64,000 nucleotides of DNA, from positions 1 to 64,000 of the forward strand of contig CANJIU010000006.1 of the NCBI GenBank assembly GCA_947474365.1, written 5' to 3'. Positions 16,531 through 25,746 of the stretch are shown piece after piece. The number at the start of each line of letters is the position of its first letter. Position 1 is the stretch's first letter. The notes beneath the pieces are model-generated. The model made no database searches. It had not been told where the DNA came from and was given only the letters and a program-made list of their open reading frames with translations. This stretch comes from Opitutia bacterium. Its GTDB lineage: Bacteria > Verrucomicrobiota > Verrucomicrobiia > Opitutales > Opitutaceae. Position numbers and translations under genes: made by a program.

Positions 16531-19317
16531 ATGAAGTACGTGTTTCTTATTCTCACCATCCTGCTGGTGGCACCGTGGGCAAAACTCCATGCCGAGCTTG
16601 GCCTGCCGCGGGAAGCCTATGGTGTCTGGGATCGGTCCGGATTCAATACGGTTGCGCAGTATCCCTTCACCCGGGGGCAGTCCTACGCGGAGACTTGGTT
16701 CAATGTGAACAAGGCGCGGGGCATCTTCGACTGGGCGCCGTTGGATCAACAACTGGCGTTCGCCGACTCGCAAAACGAGAAATTCATCGTCCAGATTCTC
16801 ACAGTGGGAGGCAGCAAGGGCAGCAGCATGCCGGCGTGGATGTTGACCAAGAACGGCGGCGACGTTCCGTCGCTATCGGACGACACCTATACCTACGGAT
16901 ATTATCTCCATCCGCGCTTCAGGGTTTATTTCGAGGAAATGGTGAACAACTTGGCCAACCATGTGCGCAATGGAGTGCCGGAGAACCTGCGGCCGCGGAT
17001 CGCGTTTGTGCGCGTGGATACCGGCGCCACCGGCGACGAAGAACCGTACGAAAACGCGAATTTGATTTCTCCGGCGGCGGACAAGCAGGCATATAGCATC
17101 AGCGCCCAGCAGTGGCAGGAGCATCGACTCTGGGCGTTCGAAGTCTACCGAAAGGCATTTCAGGAGGGCCCGGGGCCCGTGATTCCGTTGTTGTTCCAGG
17201 ATATCGAGAACACCGGCTTTCCCGTCGAGTGGAGCTGGGTGAACAAGAATGTGAAGGGCGGATTTGGCGCCAAGTATGGGGGGCAGGTCCGGGGGCACCA
17301 CCTCACCGGTTCCCAAGAGGTGAGCACCTCATATCGCGCCGTTGCCGTGGATCCCGCGCCCGGCGTCAGGTTTTTCTCCCGGAATGAAATGGATCAGACC
17401 TGGAGCAAGCCCTTCTTCCAACTCAACCTCCGGCTGGGCATGTATTGGGCGGCGGTGGAGCAATTGCATGCCGGCCAAAGCATCTGGGACGTGACGGAGT
17501 CGTGTCTGCAGCGGACCACGGTTGAAAATATCGGGTTCGCCTTCGAATTCTTCAACAAGTGGGCGGCGGAACTCATCCCGGCCACTGCCGGCGGCGGCTT
17601 CTGCATTCTGCACCAAGGGCTAGATGCCTCCGACAAGGTCAAGTATCCAGCCGCCTCGTTTGGCGGGCAACCGGACAACGCCGACAACAGGGCTAGATAC
17701 AACGCCATTTGCCAGGCCTATTCGGCCCAGGGCGCCCGGATGGACGATGTCGTCGCGGCCACGAATGGACAGGTTTGGCAGCGCGACAATCAGACCGGCT
17801 TTAACGATGCCGGTTGGGGAATTGTGCCGGGCAATTACGAACGCTTCATCACGCAGATCAATCCCGACGCCACCAGCAAGGCGCTCTGGCGGGTCAACGG
17901 GCCGCTGACGAGATCCTCGCATCCCTACGACCGGTTCGCACGCAGCTTCGACCACGCGTCCGGCAAGGACACGATGTATTTCAACATTCACGACAACCTC
18001 CTGCCTTCGCCCGGCCAGCAGGTGGAGTTGTCGGTGACCTATCTCAACCGCGGCACCGGGCAATTTGCGCTGCGCTACGACGCCGTGGGCAACAGCCAGA
18101 AGACGGCGTTCACGGTGACCAAGACCAACCAGGGCGACTGGGTGACCAAGTCAGTCGTAGTCGCGGACTGGGCTTTCAAGAATAGCGGACCGAGCGGCGC
18201 GGATCTGATGCTGGTGAACACGGATGCGGAGGACGATGTTTTTCACAGCGTGGAGTTGATCAAATTGACCGCGCTCAACGTAAGCACCGTGGGGCAGGGG
18301 ACGGTTACCGGACGAAACAATGCCGCCGCTTATTCACCCTTGCCGAACACCGTGATGGAGGGACAGCGACTGGAATTGGCGGTTACGCCAGCGCCCGGCT
18401 GGGAATTCGCCGGATGGAGCGGCGCCTTGACCGGCAACAATCAGCGTCCGTTTCTTTTCCCGGCGCAGCCCATTACCACAATCACGGCGACGTTTTTGCG
18501 CGTGGGTGAAACTCCGCAGAACGCCGCCCGCCTCGCCAATCTCTCAGCCCGCGTCGCCGTCGGGGGCGTGGCCGGCACCCCGATCCCCGGATTCGTCCTG
18601 GGCGGCGCGGGGGAAAAAACGATGCTCGTTCGCGCCATCGGTCCCACGCTCACCGGGCTGGGCGTGGGTGGCGCCTTGGCTGATCCGCGTTTCACATTGT
18701 TCCGCGGCTCCGTGTCCCTCTCGGCCAACGACAATTGGAACAGCACCGATGCCGCCGCGATGGCCGCTACCGGAGCCTTTGCCCTCGGCGCCGGCAGCAA
18801 GGACGCTGCGCTGCTCGCACCGCTTTCGGCGGGAGCCTATACGGCACCGGTTATCGCCACCGACAATGGCAGCGGCATTGCGCTGCTCGAAGTCTACGAA
18901 GCGTCGTCGTCCGCGTCAGCCGTTTTGGTCAACGGCTCGACCCGAGCCTACGTCGGCACCGGCGAGAGCGTGCTTATTCCGGGATTTGTGGTCGGAGGAA
19001 CCGGCAGCTTGCGTCTCCTCATCCGCGCGGTCGGGCCGACGTTGGCGGACTTTGGGGTGACGGGGGCACTCGCAGACCCGACCATGACGCTCTTTCGCGG
19101 CTCCACCGCGCTGGCCGCGAGCGACAATTGGTCGGCCTCGGCCAACGCGGCGGAAATTGCCGCGACAGCTCAGGCCGTCGGTGCCTTTGCGCTGCCCAGC
19201 GGGAGTCGCGACGCCGCGATTCTCACCACGTTGCCGGCCGGTGCCTACACCGTGGTCGTCAGTGGAGTCGGGGCGACTTCGGGCACCGCTTTGGTGGAAC
19301 TCTATGTTGTACCGTGA
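16531..19317 (+). CDS. GH42-like hydrolase with C-terminal adhesion-type repeats (paralogue 3 of 4)
   Basis: A 928-residue protein. The ATG at 16531 is followed by a signal peptide (KYVFLILTILLVAPW, cleavage near LHA). Residues about 25-590 match the other GH42-like paralogues: AYGVWDRS, TGATGDE, VRGHHLTG, and RNEMDQTW with the conserved Glu at 286. After that comes a module around residues 590-660 resembling InlB B-repeats (GWEFAGWSGALTG). Two copies follow of a repeat of about 120 residues with 'LVRAIGPTL...ADP...L.....NDNW' and 'GSKDAALL...GAY'. The same repeat occurs twice in the giant protein at 48339-49137. The tail probably anchors or presents the enzyme at the cell surface; that is inference. 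Confidence 0.75.
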   Translation: MKYVFLILTILLVAPWAKLHAELGLPREAYGVWDRSGFNTVAQYPFTRGQSYAETWFNVNKARGIFDWAPLDQQLAFADSQNEKFIVQILTVGGSKGSSMPAWMLTKNGGDVPSLSDDTYTYGYYLHPRFRVYFEEMVNNLANHVRNGVPENLRPRIAFVRVDTGATGDEEPYENANLISPAADKQAYSISAQQWQEHRLWAFEVYRKAFQEGPGPVIPLLFQDIENTGFPVEWSWVNKNVKGGFGAKYGGQVRGHHLTGSQEVSTSYRAVAVDPAPGVRFFSRNEMDQTWSKPFFQLNLRLGMYWAAVEQLHAGQSIWDVTESCLQRTTVENIGFAFEFFNKWAAELIPATAGGGFCILHQGLDASDKVKYPAASFGGQPDNADNRARYNAICQAYSAQGARMDDVVAATNGQVWQRDNQTGFNDAGWGIVPGNYERFITQINPDATSKALWRVNGPLTRSSHPYDRFARSFDHASGKDTMYFNIHDNLLPSPGQQVELSVTYLNRGTGQFALRYDAVGNSQKTAFTVTKTNQGDWVTKSVVVADWAFKNSGPSGADLMLVNTDAEDDVFHSVELIKLTALNVSTVGQGTVTGRNNAAAYSPLPNTVMEGQRLELAVTPAPGWEFAGWSGALTGNNQRPFLFPAQPITTITATFLRVGETPQNAARLANLSARVAVGGVAGTPIPGFVLGGAGEKTMLVRAIGPTLTGLGVGGALADPRFTLFRGSVSLSANDNWNSTDAAAMAATGAFALGAGSKDAALLAPLSAGAYTAPVIATDNGSGIALLEVYEASSSASAVLVNGSTRAYVGTGESVLIPGFVVGGTGSLRLLIRAVGPTLADFGVTGALADPTMTLFRGSTALAASDNWSASANAAEIAATAQAVGAFALPSGSRDAAILTTLPAGAYTVVVSGVGATSGTALVELYVVP

Positions 19318-19375
19318 GTGGTTTAGCCAGCTGAGAAGTCCTACGCCAAATCGCCTTTCCTTCTCTTCTATCATC

Positions 19376-20165
19376 GTGAAACAGCCCATCACCCGCCGCG
19401 ACGCGCTCAAACTGATCGCCACCGCCACCGTGGTCGGCCCGTATTCAGGCTCAAACGCCGCCGTCGCGGCGACCCCGCCGGTCAGCGCCACTGCAGCCGG
19501 GACTCCCGATGTCTGGAGCCGGACCCACGATCGCGTCTGGCTGGGCGGCGAGTACTGGGCAAATCCGATGGAGGACTGGGAGATCGCCGATGCGGTGCGG
19601 AATGCCGCAGTCTTGTGGCCAATCGCAGCACCCATTCAATGACGCATCAAATCACCCACCCGGCGAAGGGATTCACGATGTCGGTGCAAATAACGCAGCT
19701 CGAACTGAGCGGCAAAGACGCCGGCGCCGGTTTTCGCATTGGCGTGCGCGGCGAGTTCAACGAATACCGCAGCATCTGTTTTGTCGGGGGCATCAGCGCT
19801 GGCGTGGCGGACGGCCGGTTGGTGCTGGGCCCAAAATCGGCCCCGCTGGCGGCCAGCGTGGCCCCTAAGTCGGAGAAATTCAGTCGAGAGCGGAAAGCCG
19901 AGAGCTGAGAGCAAAACCAAACGGTGAACTTTGGTTTCGGGTCGGGCGGCGCGCGTGTCTGCTCTGGAGATTGGGCTCTCAGCTCTTCGCTCTGAGCTCT
20001 CGACTGCGTGGTCGCGGCTAAGAACATCCGCTTGTTGCTCTCTGGGGGGCGAACGGCGCAGACGTTACGCTGACATTTGAGGTCCTCACTGCCGGCCCGG
20101 GCGCAAGTCTGGGAAAGCTTGGCCGGCCTTCCGGTCCGATGCTTCCGGTGCCGGCAGGGTATTAA
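19376..20165 (+). pseudogene. Broken PhoD-like alkaline phosphatase gene
   Basis: A GTG at 19376 starts a twin-arginine-type leader (VKQPITRRDALKLIATATVV), then WSRTHDRVWLGGEYWANPMEDW. That frame ends at 19642, but the match continues in another frame from about 19621 (THSMTHQITHPAKGFTM, then SVQITQLELSG) to about 19867. A 126-bp inverted-repeat element interrupts it there. A third frame resumes at 20061 with DVTLTFEVLTAGPG and stops at 20163-20165. The rest of the gene is missing. It resembles the N-terminal part of PhoD-like phosphatases of this phylum. At least one frameshift, one insertion and a 3' deletion make it nonfunctional. Confidence 0.6.
19881..20006 (+). repeat. Inverted-repeat element (REP/MITE-like) inside the broken gene
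   Basis: The left arm starts CAGTCGAGAGCGGAAAGCC at 19881 and the right arm ends CTGAGCTCTCGACTG at 20006. The arms (about 33 nt each) are near-perfect reverse complements, and about 60 nt lie between them. It sits exactly between two blocks of the phosphatase-like pseudogene, which shows that it is inserted DNA. It has no coding capacity of its own. It could be a REP-type palindrome pair or a small non-autonomous element. Confidence 0.55.
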
Positions 20166-20237
20166 TTTGTCCTGTCACAGGCGGAATAAGTCCATACCCC
20201 ACGGCGGCCAAAGAGCGCATCATGACCGAACCCCGGC

Positions 20238-22085
20238 ATGAAACGTCTTTTTCAAGCGGCGAAAATGGATGAACTCGGCGATCTGACCGAGTTAGCGGAG
20301 CGGCGGATCACAGGGATTGGCGGACAAGTGCGCTCGAACTTGATTCCCCCGCTTTGGAAGGAAGTTTCCTCGTATAGCCGAACCAAACTTCGGGCCGATT
20401 TGATTGCCGGAGCCACGGTGGCCGTGATCACGATCCCTCAGGCGATCGGATTTGCCCTGGTCGCCGGCTTGCCGATCCGAGCGGTGCTCGCCACGGCTGT
20501 CGTGGGGGCGATGGTCAGCGCCTGCTATAGCTCATCGCACCACCTGGTTTTTGGACCGACCAACACCATCAGCATTATCCTGGCCGGGGCGGTGCTCTCC
20601 CTCGCGGATGTGCCCCTCACGTCGCTGGAGAAAGTCCTGCTCCTCGGTTGCCTCATCGGGCTGATCCAACTAACGGCGGGTCTCACCAAGACCGGCCAGC
20701 TTACCCAATTCATCTCCCGCACCGTGATCATCGCCTACACGACGGCGGTCGGCGTGCTGATAGCGGTGGGACAAATCGGCAACCTGCTTGGAATCGACCG
20801 CGCCCCGTCGGTCAGTCTACCAGGTACCGTCCGTCACCTTGTCTCCAGTTTTGTTTTTCTCCGCTTCGGTCCGCCCACGGCCGCCATTGGTGTGGCTTGT
20901 CTGGCGGTGCTCTTTTGCCTGCGCCGTTGGCGGCCTCACTGGCCAGACGGCTTGATTGTCCTGGCCCTGGCCAGCGGTGTCGCCGCGCTGTTTCGACTCG
21001 ACACCTATGGCGTCCGACTCGTCCGCGACTTGGGTGAAATTTCCGGAGCCATGCCGATCTTCATCGGATTTCCATTGAACGCCGAAGGGATGCAACTCGT
21101 GCCCCGGATCACCAGCACGGCCTTCGCCATCGCCTTGCTGGGAATGCTGGAAGCGGTGTCGATCGCCAAGGGGTTGGCCGCCCGTTCAGGACAGCGCGTT
21201 GATCCCAACCAAGAACTGATTGGCATGGGTCTGGGCAATTTGGCCGCCTCCGCCTTCGGCGCGATGCCCGGTTCGGCGTCGTTCCTGCGCAGCGCCGCCA
21301 ACCTCCAGAGTGGGGGGCGAACCCAGTTTGCCACCCTCTTCAGCTGCTTCGGAGTGCTTGTGGCGGTCCTGCTGATTTCCCCGCTGCTCAATCTTATCCC
21401 GGTCGCCGCCTTGGCGGCCTATTTAATCAATATCGCGATTCGCCTCTTTAACCCCACGCAGATCATGATCGCGCGGCGGGCCACGCGATCCGATGCCGCG
21501 GTTTTCTGGTTCACTCTCGTTGCGGCTCTCTTTCTCCAATTGGACACCGCCATCTATGTCGGGGTCGGTATTTCGCTGATTCTGTTCCTCAACAAGGCCA
21601 GCACGCCCACGCTGCAAGAGCATGCTTTTGACGACCAAGGGCGGTTGACTCAGATCGAAACGCCGACGGAACGAAACTGCCCACAGGTGTCCATTGTGCA
21701 TGTCGAGGGCGACCTCTTCTTCGGCGCCGCCGACATCTTCCAAGACGGCATTCGGAAGCTCGCGGAGGATCCTACTATCCGTGTGTTCATCCTGCGCATG
21801 AAGAACGCCCGACACCTCGACGCCACGACGGTCATGGCCTTGGGCCAACTGCTCGATTACCTGCAATCCCAGGGCCGGCATCTGGTCATTTCCGGAGTCC
21901 ATGGCGATGTCGCCGCCGTGCTCAGGCGCAGTGGTCTCGTCAAGAAGATCGGGCTCGAGAACATGTTCCCGGCCGAGGAAAATGCCACGCTGGCCACGAA
22001 GAAGGCGCTGCAACGCGCCCAGGCGCTCATCGGCGTGAAACCGGAGTTGCGCGTCTATTACCAACAGATGGCCCCGGTGCGCTGA
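20238..22085 (+). CDS. SulP-family sulfate permease with STAS domain
   Basis: A 615-residue protein. Residues about 40-450 hold the transmembrane core of a SulP/SLC26 anion transporter, with the signature region ADLIAGATVAVITIPQAIGFAL near residue 53 and GMLEAVSIAKGLAARSGQ near 300. Residues about 475-590 are a cytoplasmic STAS domain (VSIVHVEGDLFFGAAD). The family carries sulfate, bicarbonate or other anions. Lying between two sulfatase-containing operons, a role in handling the sulfate released is plausible. However, no copy of the shared operator precedes it, so coregulation is not shown. The start at ATG 20238 gives the full N-terminus; an ATG ten codons later is also possible. Confidence 0.88.
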   Translation: MKRLFQAAKMDELGDLTELAERRITGIGGQVRSNLIPPLWKEVSSYSRTKLRADLIAGATVAVITIPQAIGFALVAGLPIRAVLATAVVGAMVSACYSSSHHLVFGPTNTISIILAGAVLSLADVPLTSLEKVLLLGCLIGLIQLTAGLTKTGQLTQFISRTVIIAYTTAVGVLIAVGQIGNLLGIDRAPSVSLPGTVRHLVSSFVFLRFGPPTAAIGVACLAVLFCLRRWRPHWPDGLIVLALASGVAALFRLDTYGVRLVRDLGEISGAMPIFIGFPLNAEGMQLVPRITSTAFAIALLGMLEAVSIAKGLAARSGQRVDPNQELIGMGLGNLAASAFGAMPGSASFLRSAANLQSGGRTQFATLFSCFGVLVAVLLISPLLNLIPVAALAAYLINIAIRLFNPTQIMIARRATRSDAAVFWFTLVAALFLQLDTAIYVGVGISLILFLNKASTPTLQEHAFDDQGRLTQIETPTERNCPQVSIVHVEGDLFFGAADIFQDGIRKLAEDPTIRVFILRMKNARHLDATTVMALGQLLDYLQSQGRHLVISGVHGDVAAVLRRSGLVKKIGLENMFPAEENATLATKKALQRAQALIGVKPELRVYYQQMAPVR

Positions 22086-22229
22086 GCCAAGGAATGAAAT
22101 GATAGACCATTCCTCGTGGCGGGCGATAGCAGCGTCTGACGGCCCGCCCCTTGAGAACCGAATGAATCAACCCTTCACTTCGAACCCGCTGGGCAAATCC
22201 GTCGACGCCAAAGATCCAAAGGAGCAAGG

Positions 22230-22607
22230 GTGAAACCGATTCCTGAAAAATCCGCAATCTTACCTTCCGCCATCATGCGAACTGAGCACCGGCCGTCTCC
22301 GCACTACGACGCGCCCGAACAAGGCAGCCCAAGAGATAACACCACGAAGAAGAAAAAAGCGTCTCTCCCCGAGTTGTTCAACGAGGAGTACTCAAAGCCT
22401 CGACGGAAAGCGGCACCTTTGCCGGATATTTTCCCAGTTATAGACGCCCCCCCAGGCCGCTTCCGGAAAAGCGTTTGTCACTCAGCGAGATTTCTTCTCC
22501 ACGCGGGCCTTGCGCCGCCCAGCACCGTCGCCTTTGGCGGCCGGACTCTCCCCCTCTTCCAGTCCTCCGGCCGAAAGCTGCAGGCCGGCCTTGTTTTCCT
22601 TCGGTAG
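22230..22607 (+). CDS. Hypothetical small basic protein (doubtful)
   Basis: A 125-codon frame from GTG 22230, preceded at good spacing by AAAGGAG (22218-22224), an unusually clear ribosome binding site. The first 84 codons lie in otherwise empty sequence and encode a hydrophilic, Lys/Arg/Pro-rich peptide (DNTTKKKKASLPELFNEEY). The last third overlaps the sulfatase gene antisense and is probably meaningless. No family is recognised. The rest of the 22086-22481 gap shows no other feature. Confidence 0.25.
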   Translation: MKPIPEKSAILPSAIMRTEHRPSPHYDAPEQGSPRDNTTKKKKASLPELFNEEYSKPRRKAAPLPDIFPVIDAPPGRFRKSVCHSARFLLHAGLAPPSTVAFGGRTLPLFQSSGRKLQAGLVFLR

Positions 22608-23957
22608 CCAGATGGCCAGTTCCTTGATGACTCCGACCATCTCCTTTTTTGCCGCCAGATTGGTCCATTCGTAGGGATCGGCCACTTCGTCGTAGAGCTC
22701 TTCGCTGCCATCCTGATAGCGGATGTAACGCCACTTTTCCGTGCGGACACTGTGCTGTCCTTGCTGCGAGGTGGTGACCCCTGGGCGATCCCATGGGGCC
22801 TGCGGCGCAGCGAGCAGCGGCTTGAGGCTGACGCCCTGCACGTGCTTCGGCGTCGGCACGCCGCACAGTTCAGTCAGCGTCGGATAAATGCTCATAAAGT
22901 CCACGGTGCGCGCGCAAACCGAGCCTGGCTTGGTCAGGCCCGGCACGCTCCAGATCAGCGGGGCGCGCGCGACCTCCTCCCACAGGGTGGTTTTTCCCCA
23001 GTGGTGTTTCTCCCCGAGTTCCCAACCGTGGTCGCCAAGGAGGACGACGATGGTGTTTTCGCGGTACGGCGACTTCTCCAGCGCGTCGAGCACGCGCCCG
23101 ATCTGGGCGTCGACGAAAGAGATCGTCGCGAGATAGGACTGGACCGCGGCCTTCCACTGCCCGGCCTTCACGATCGCTTCGTGAGTGCCGGCGCCGATGG
23201 CTTTGCGCTGGCCGACGGACGGGATGTCCTCAAGATCATCCTCCCGGTAGGGCGGCAACTCGATGGCATCGACCGGATGCAGATCGAAGTATTTCTTCGG
23301 CACCATGAAGGGCGGGTGCGGCTTGTGAAAACCGATGCCGAGAAAGAACGGCTTGTCGTGCGTCTTAGCCAGTTGCGCGACGCCGTAGCTCGCAACGTGG
23401 TAGTCTGGCATCCCTTCGTCACTGCCCGCGAGCGGTGCGAAGATAACCTGGGAGAACTCCTGCGGAGTGACGAGCGGCGCGCCGCGACCGGTGGGTTTTT
23501 CCACGAGGTAGTCGTCATACTCCTCGCGGCGGTCCCAGCCCATGTGGTAGAGCTTGCCCGCGCCCAACATTTCATAGCCGGAGCGGCGCAACGCCGTGAT
23601 GAGGGTCAGGTCAGCGGGAACCGCCGGACGCCAGTCCTGCGCGTTGCCGTAGACGCCAGTCGACCCCGGTCGCAGGCCGGAGAATAGCGCGGTGCGCGAC
23701 GGATTGCAGACCGGCGCCGCGCAATTGGCGTGGGTGAAGCTCAGGCCCATCGCCGACAGCCGGTCGATATGGGGAGTAATCGTCTGCTTGTTGCGGCCCG
23801 TGTAGCCGACCCAGTGGTTCAGGTCGTCGGCCATGATGAAGAGTACATTCGGTCGTGCCGCTGCTGCTTCGGCTGTTTGGATGGGCGCCGCACTCAGCAA
23901 CCAACCAAGGGCCAGCAGGCTGGTGCCGCGCATAATGCGGATAGAGGGAGTAGTCAT
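22482..23957 (-). CDS. Exported sulfatase (iduronate-2-sulfatase/choline-sulfatase type)
   Basis: A 491-residue type I sulfatase with a signal peptide (LLALGWLLSAAPIQTAEA). The formylglycine motif is CNPSR at residues 84-88, the metal-binding pair is in FIMADDLNHW, and GDHGWELGEKHHWGK is the C-terminal part of the active site. The length and the 'LGxGKLYHMGWD' region resemble iduronate-2-sulfatase-like enzymes of PULs. An ATG at residue 9 is an alternative start. It is the last gene of the 27.6-22.5 kb operon, 62 bp after the GH42-like gene. With the cytosolic sulfatase at 1489-3006 it gives the locus one exported and one internal sulfatase. Confidence 0.88.
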   Translation of the reverse strand: MTTPSIRIMRGTSLLALGWLLSAAPIQTAEAAAARPNVLFIMADDLNHWVGYTGRNKQTITPHIDRLSAMGLSFTHANCAAPVCNPSRTALFSGLRPGSTGVYGNAQDWRPAVPADLTLITALRRSGYEMLGAGKLYHMGWDRREEYDDYLVEKPTGRGAPLVTPQEFSQVIFAPLAGSDEGMPDYHVASYGVAQLAKTHDKPFFLGIGFHKPHPPFMVPKKYFDLHPVDAIELPPYREDDLEDIPSVGQRKAIGAGTHEAIVKAGQWKAAVQSYLATISFVDAQIGRVLDALEKSPYRENTIVVLLGDHGWELGEKHHWGKTTLWEEVARAPLIWSVPGLTKPGSVCARTVDFMSIYPTLTELCGVPTPKHVQGVSLKPLLAAPQAPWDRPGVTTSQQGQHSVRTEKWRYIRYQDGSEELYDEVADPYEWTNLAAKKEMVGVIKELAIWLPKENKAGLQLSAGGLEEGESPAAKGDGAGRRKARVEKKSR

Positions 23958-24019
23958 GGGGGAATAAAGTTAAGGCTGCATCGATTGCGCGGGTTATAAT
24001 TCCATGGATCAGACCGCGC

Positions 24020-25732
24020 TTACTGGCGGGCGAGTTCGATCAGGTGGAAGGTGGTGTCAGCACCGTCCGTCGCGCGCAGCGCAAGGTCGCCGCCACCACC
24101 GAGCCGGTGGTCCCACACCGCGTCGGCCAGAGTCACGTTCACGTCGCGCCATTCTCCGCTGCCGGCGAGCACGACCTTTGTGGCGACCGCATCGCCCGTC
24201 GCCGTCGCATAGGCGAGTTCCCACGCGCCCCGGCCGGCGTCGAGGTAGACGATGCGCAGTTTCACCGCGTGCGCCGAAGACGGCTGCGCAAAGAAGCCGT
24301 CGGCTAGCCGGAAGTTCATCGCTTTGCGCCCACTGGCTTGATCGAAACGGCGTGCGAACAGACCACAGGAATGTTTCGCCGGGCCGGTGTTCCAGAGGCC
24401 GATGCTGGTCTCCTCGGGCCGGAGCTGTGTGAGGTGGCGCTCGAAATTCCCGGGCAAAATGCCCCAGCCGACATCATTCTGGTCGTCGGCCTGCCGATTG
24501 CGCATGCCGCCTCCGGTGGCCTTCTCCGGGTCGCCCTGCCGGGCGCCGAGCGGTGCGTAGGCCTTGGCGATCGCAAGGTAGCGATCGACGTTGCCTTTCG
24601 TGGCCTTGCCGAATTTGTCCTCAGGGAAGGCCTGCATGTCGGAGGCATCGAGGCCGCGACGCAATGCGCAGAACGCGACCGGGCTGCCGGTCGGCTCGTT
24701 GAATCCGGCGTAGCGATTGAAGATCCGCACCGCCTCGCCAATCGGCTCGGTAGCGAGGGCGTCGGCAGGCACGTTCCAGACATCCAGCTTGCAGTGCAGG
24801 GCAAAGAGGCCGGCCCAATAGAATGCGCGCGGCGGATTCTGACTGCTCCAGCCGCAGACGCGCCACTCCTCGTCCTGCTCGCCGCGGGTGAACATCGTAT
24901 GTCCGCGCGCCAGCGCCTCGGCTCGGAATTTCTCCCAGCGGGCCAGCCGCTCGACCGTATCGCTGACCAGATAGCCGTGGCTGAACATGCCCTGCTTAAC
25001 GCCAAACTCCTGGCAGTGGTCGATCAGCCACTGATTCTCCACCGGCGTGTTGGCGTCGCCATTGACCAGCAGCGGAATATTCAGCGAACCGTCCGCGCGC
25101 TGGAATGCCGCCTGATAGTAAGCCCAGGTTTCGCGGCGGTAGTCGTTCCACCCCTCCTCCGAGATGCGATACTTCGGATCGACCGGCACGCCCTTGTAAG
25201 GCTGGCCGTCGCCCGTTGCGCCCTCGGCGACCTGGAGGAAAATGACGCGCTCTTTCAGGTCCGTCGGCAACGCCGCGAGATAATTGGCCAGCGCCGTCAC
25301 CGTATGGTGGAGGATTTCCTTGTAGAGCGGGTCGAAATAATACGGGTAGGTCGGCTTCTGTGATTTGCGCGCGGGCGTGATGCGCTCGGGCACGATAACT
25401 TTTGGCACGCCGGCCGTGTAGACCCAGTCGGGCGTGATCGGCGCCACGTGAAACATGATGTGGGTGTAAAGTCCGCGCGCCTTGAGCTGCTCAAGCGGTC
25501 GGCGGACCGCCTCGTCGAAATTGAATTTTCCCTGGGCTGACTCGAGCTCGTGCCAACGCCATGTGATCGGAATGCCGCGAATCGGCAGATCCGTGGGAAT
25601 GTCGCCTTTGCCGCCCCAGGAATAGACGCCCCAAGGATGCGGCGGCAGCTTCGGCGCGGGCGCCGGCGCTGCGTGGAGGAGCGCAAGCGCGGACAAACAG
25701 AGGGTGGCCAGCAGAGTGGGGCGTGGATCCAT
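24020..25732 (-). CDS. GH42-like secreted glycoside hydrolase (paralogue 4 of 4, divergent)
   Basis: A 570-residue protein. The ATG at 25732 opens a signal peptide (LLATLCLSALALLHA). It aligns with the other three through PWGVYSWGG, DWVYTAGVP, FYWAGLFALH, FNRYAGF, and a 'LRRGLDASDMQAFPEDKFGKA' type stretch. The Glu in RGEQDEEW (residue 285) matches E302 of paralogues 1 and 2. The second acidic motif differs: TGDG instead of TGDE, so that Glu is lost, while a Glu appears five residues earlier (VAEGATGDG). This suggests changed chemistry or specificity, or that the conserved Asp matters more. It starts 14 bp after the GH36-like gene and precedes the exported sulfatase. Confidence 0.65.
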   Translation of the reverse strand: MDPRPTLLATLCLSALALLHAAPAPAPKLPPHPWGVYSWGGKGDIPTDLPIRGIPITWRWHELESAQGKFNFDEAVRRPLEQLKARGLYTHIMFHVAPITPDWVYTAGVPKVIVPERITPARKSQKPTYPYYFDPLYKEILHHTVTALANYLAALPTDLKERVIFLQVAEGATGDGQPYKGVPVDPKYRISEEGWNDYRRETWAYYQAAFQRADGSLNIPLLVNGDANTPVENQWLIDHCQEFGVKQGMFSHGYLVSDTVERLARWEKFRAEALARGHTMFTRGEQDEEWRVCGWSSQNPPRAFYWAGLFALHCKLDVWNVPADALATEPIGEAVRIFNRYAGFNEPTGSPVAFCALRRGLDASDMQAFPEDKFGKATKGNVDRYLAIAKAYAPLGARQGDPEKATGGGMRNRQADDQNDVGWGILPGNFERHLTQLRPEETSIGLWNTGPAKHSCGLFARRFDQASGRKAMNFRLADGFFAQPSSAHAVKLRIVYLDAGRGAWELAYATATGDAVATKVVLAGSGEWRDVNVTLADAVWDHRLGGGGDLALRATDGADTTFHLIELARQ

Positions 25733-25746
25733 GGGAAAAAGAAAAC

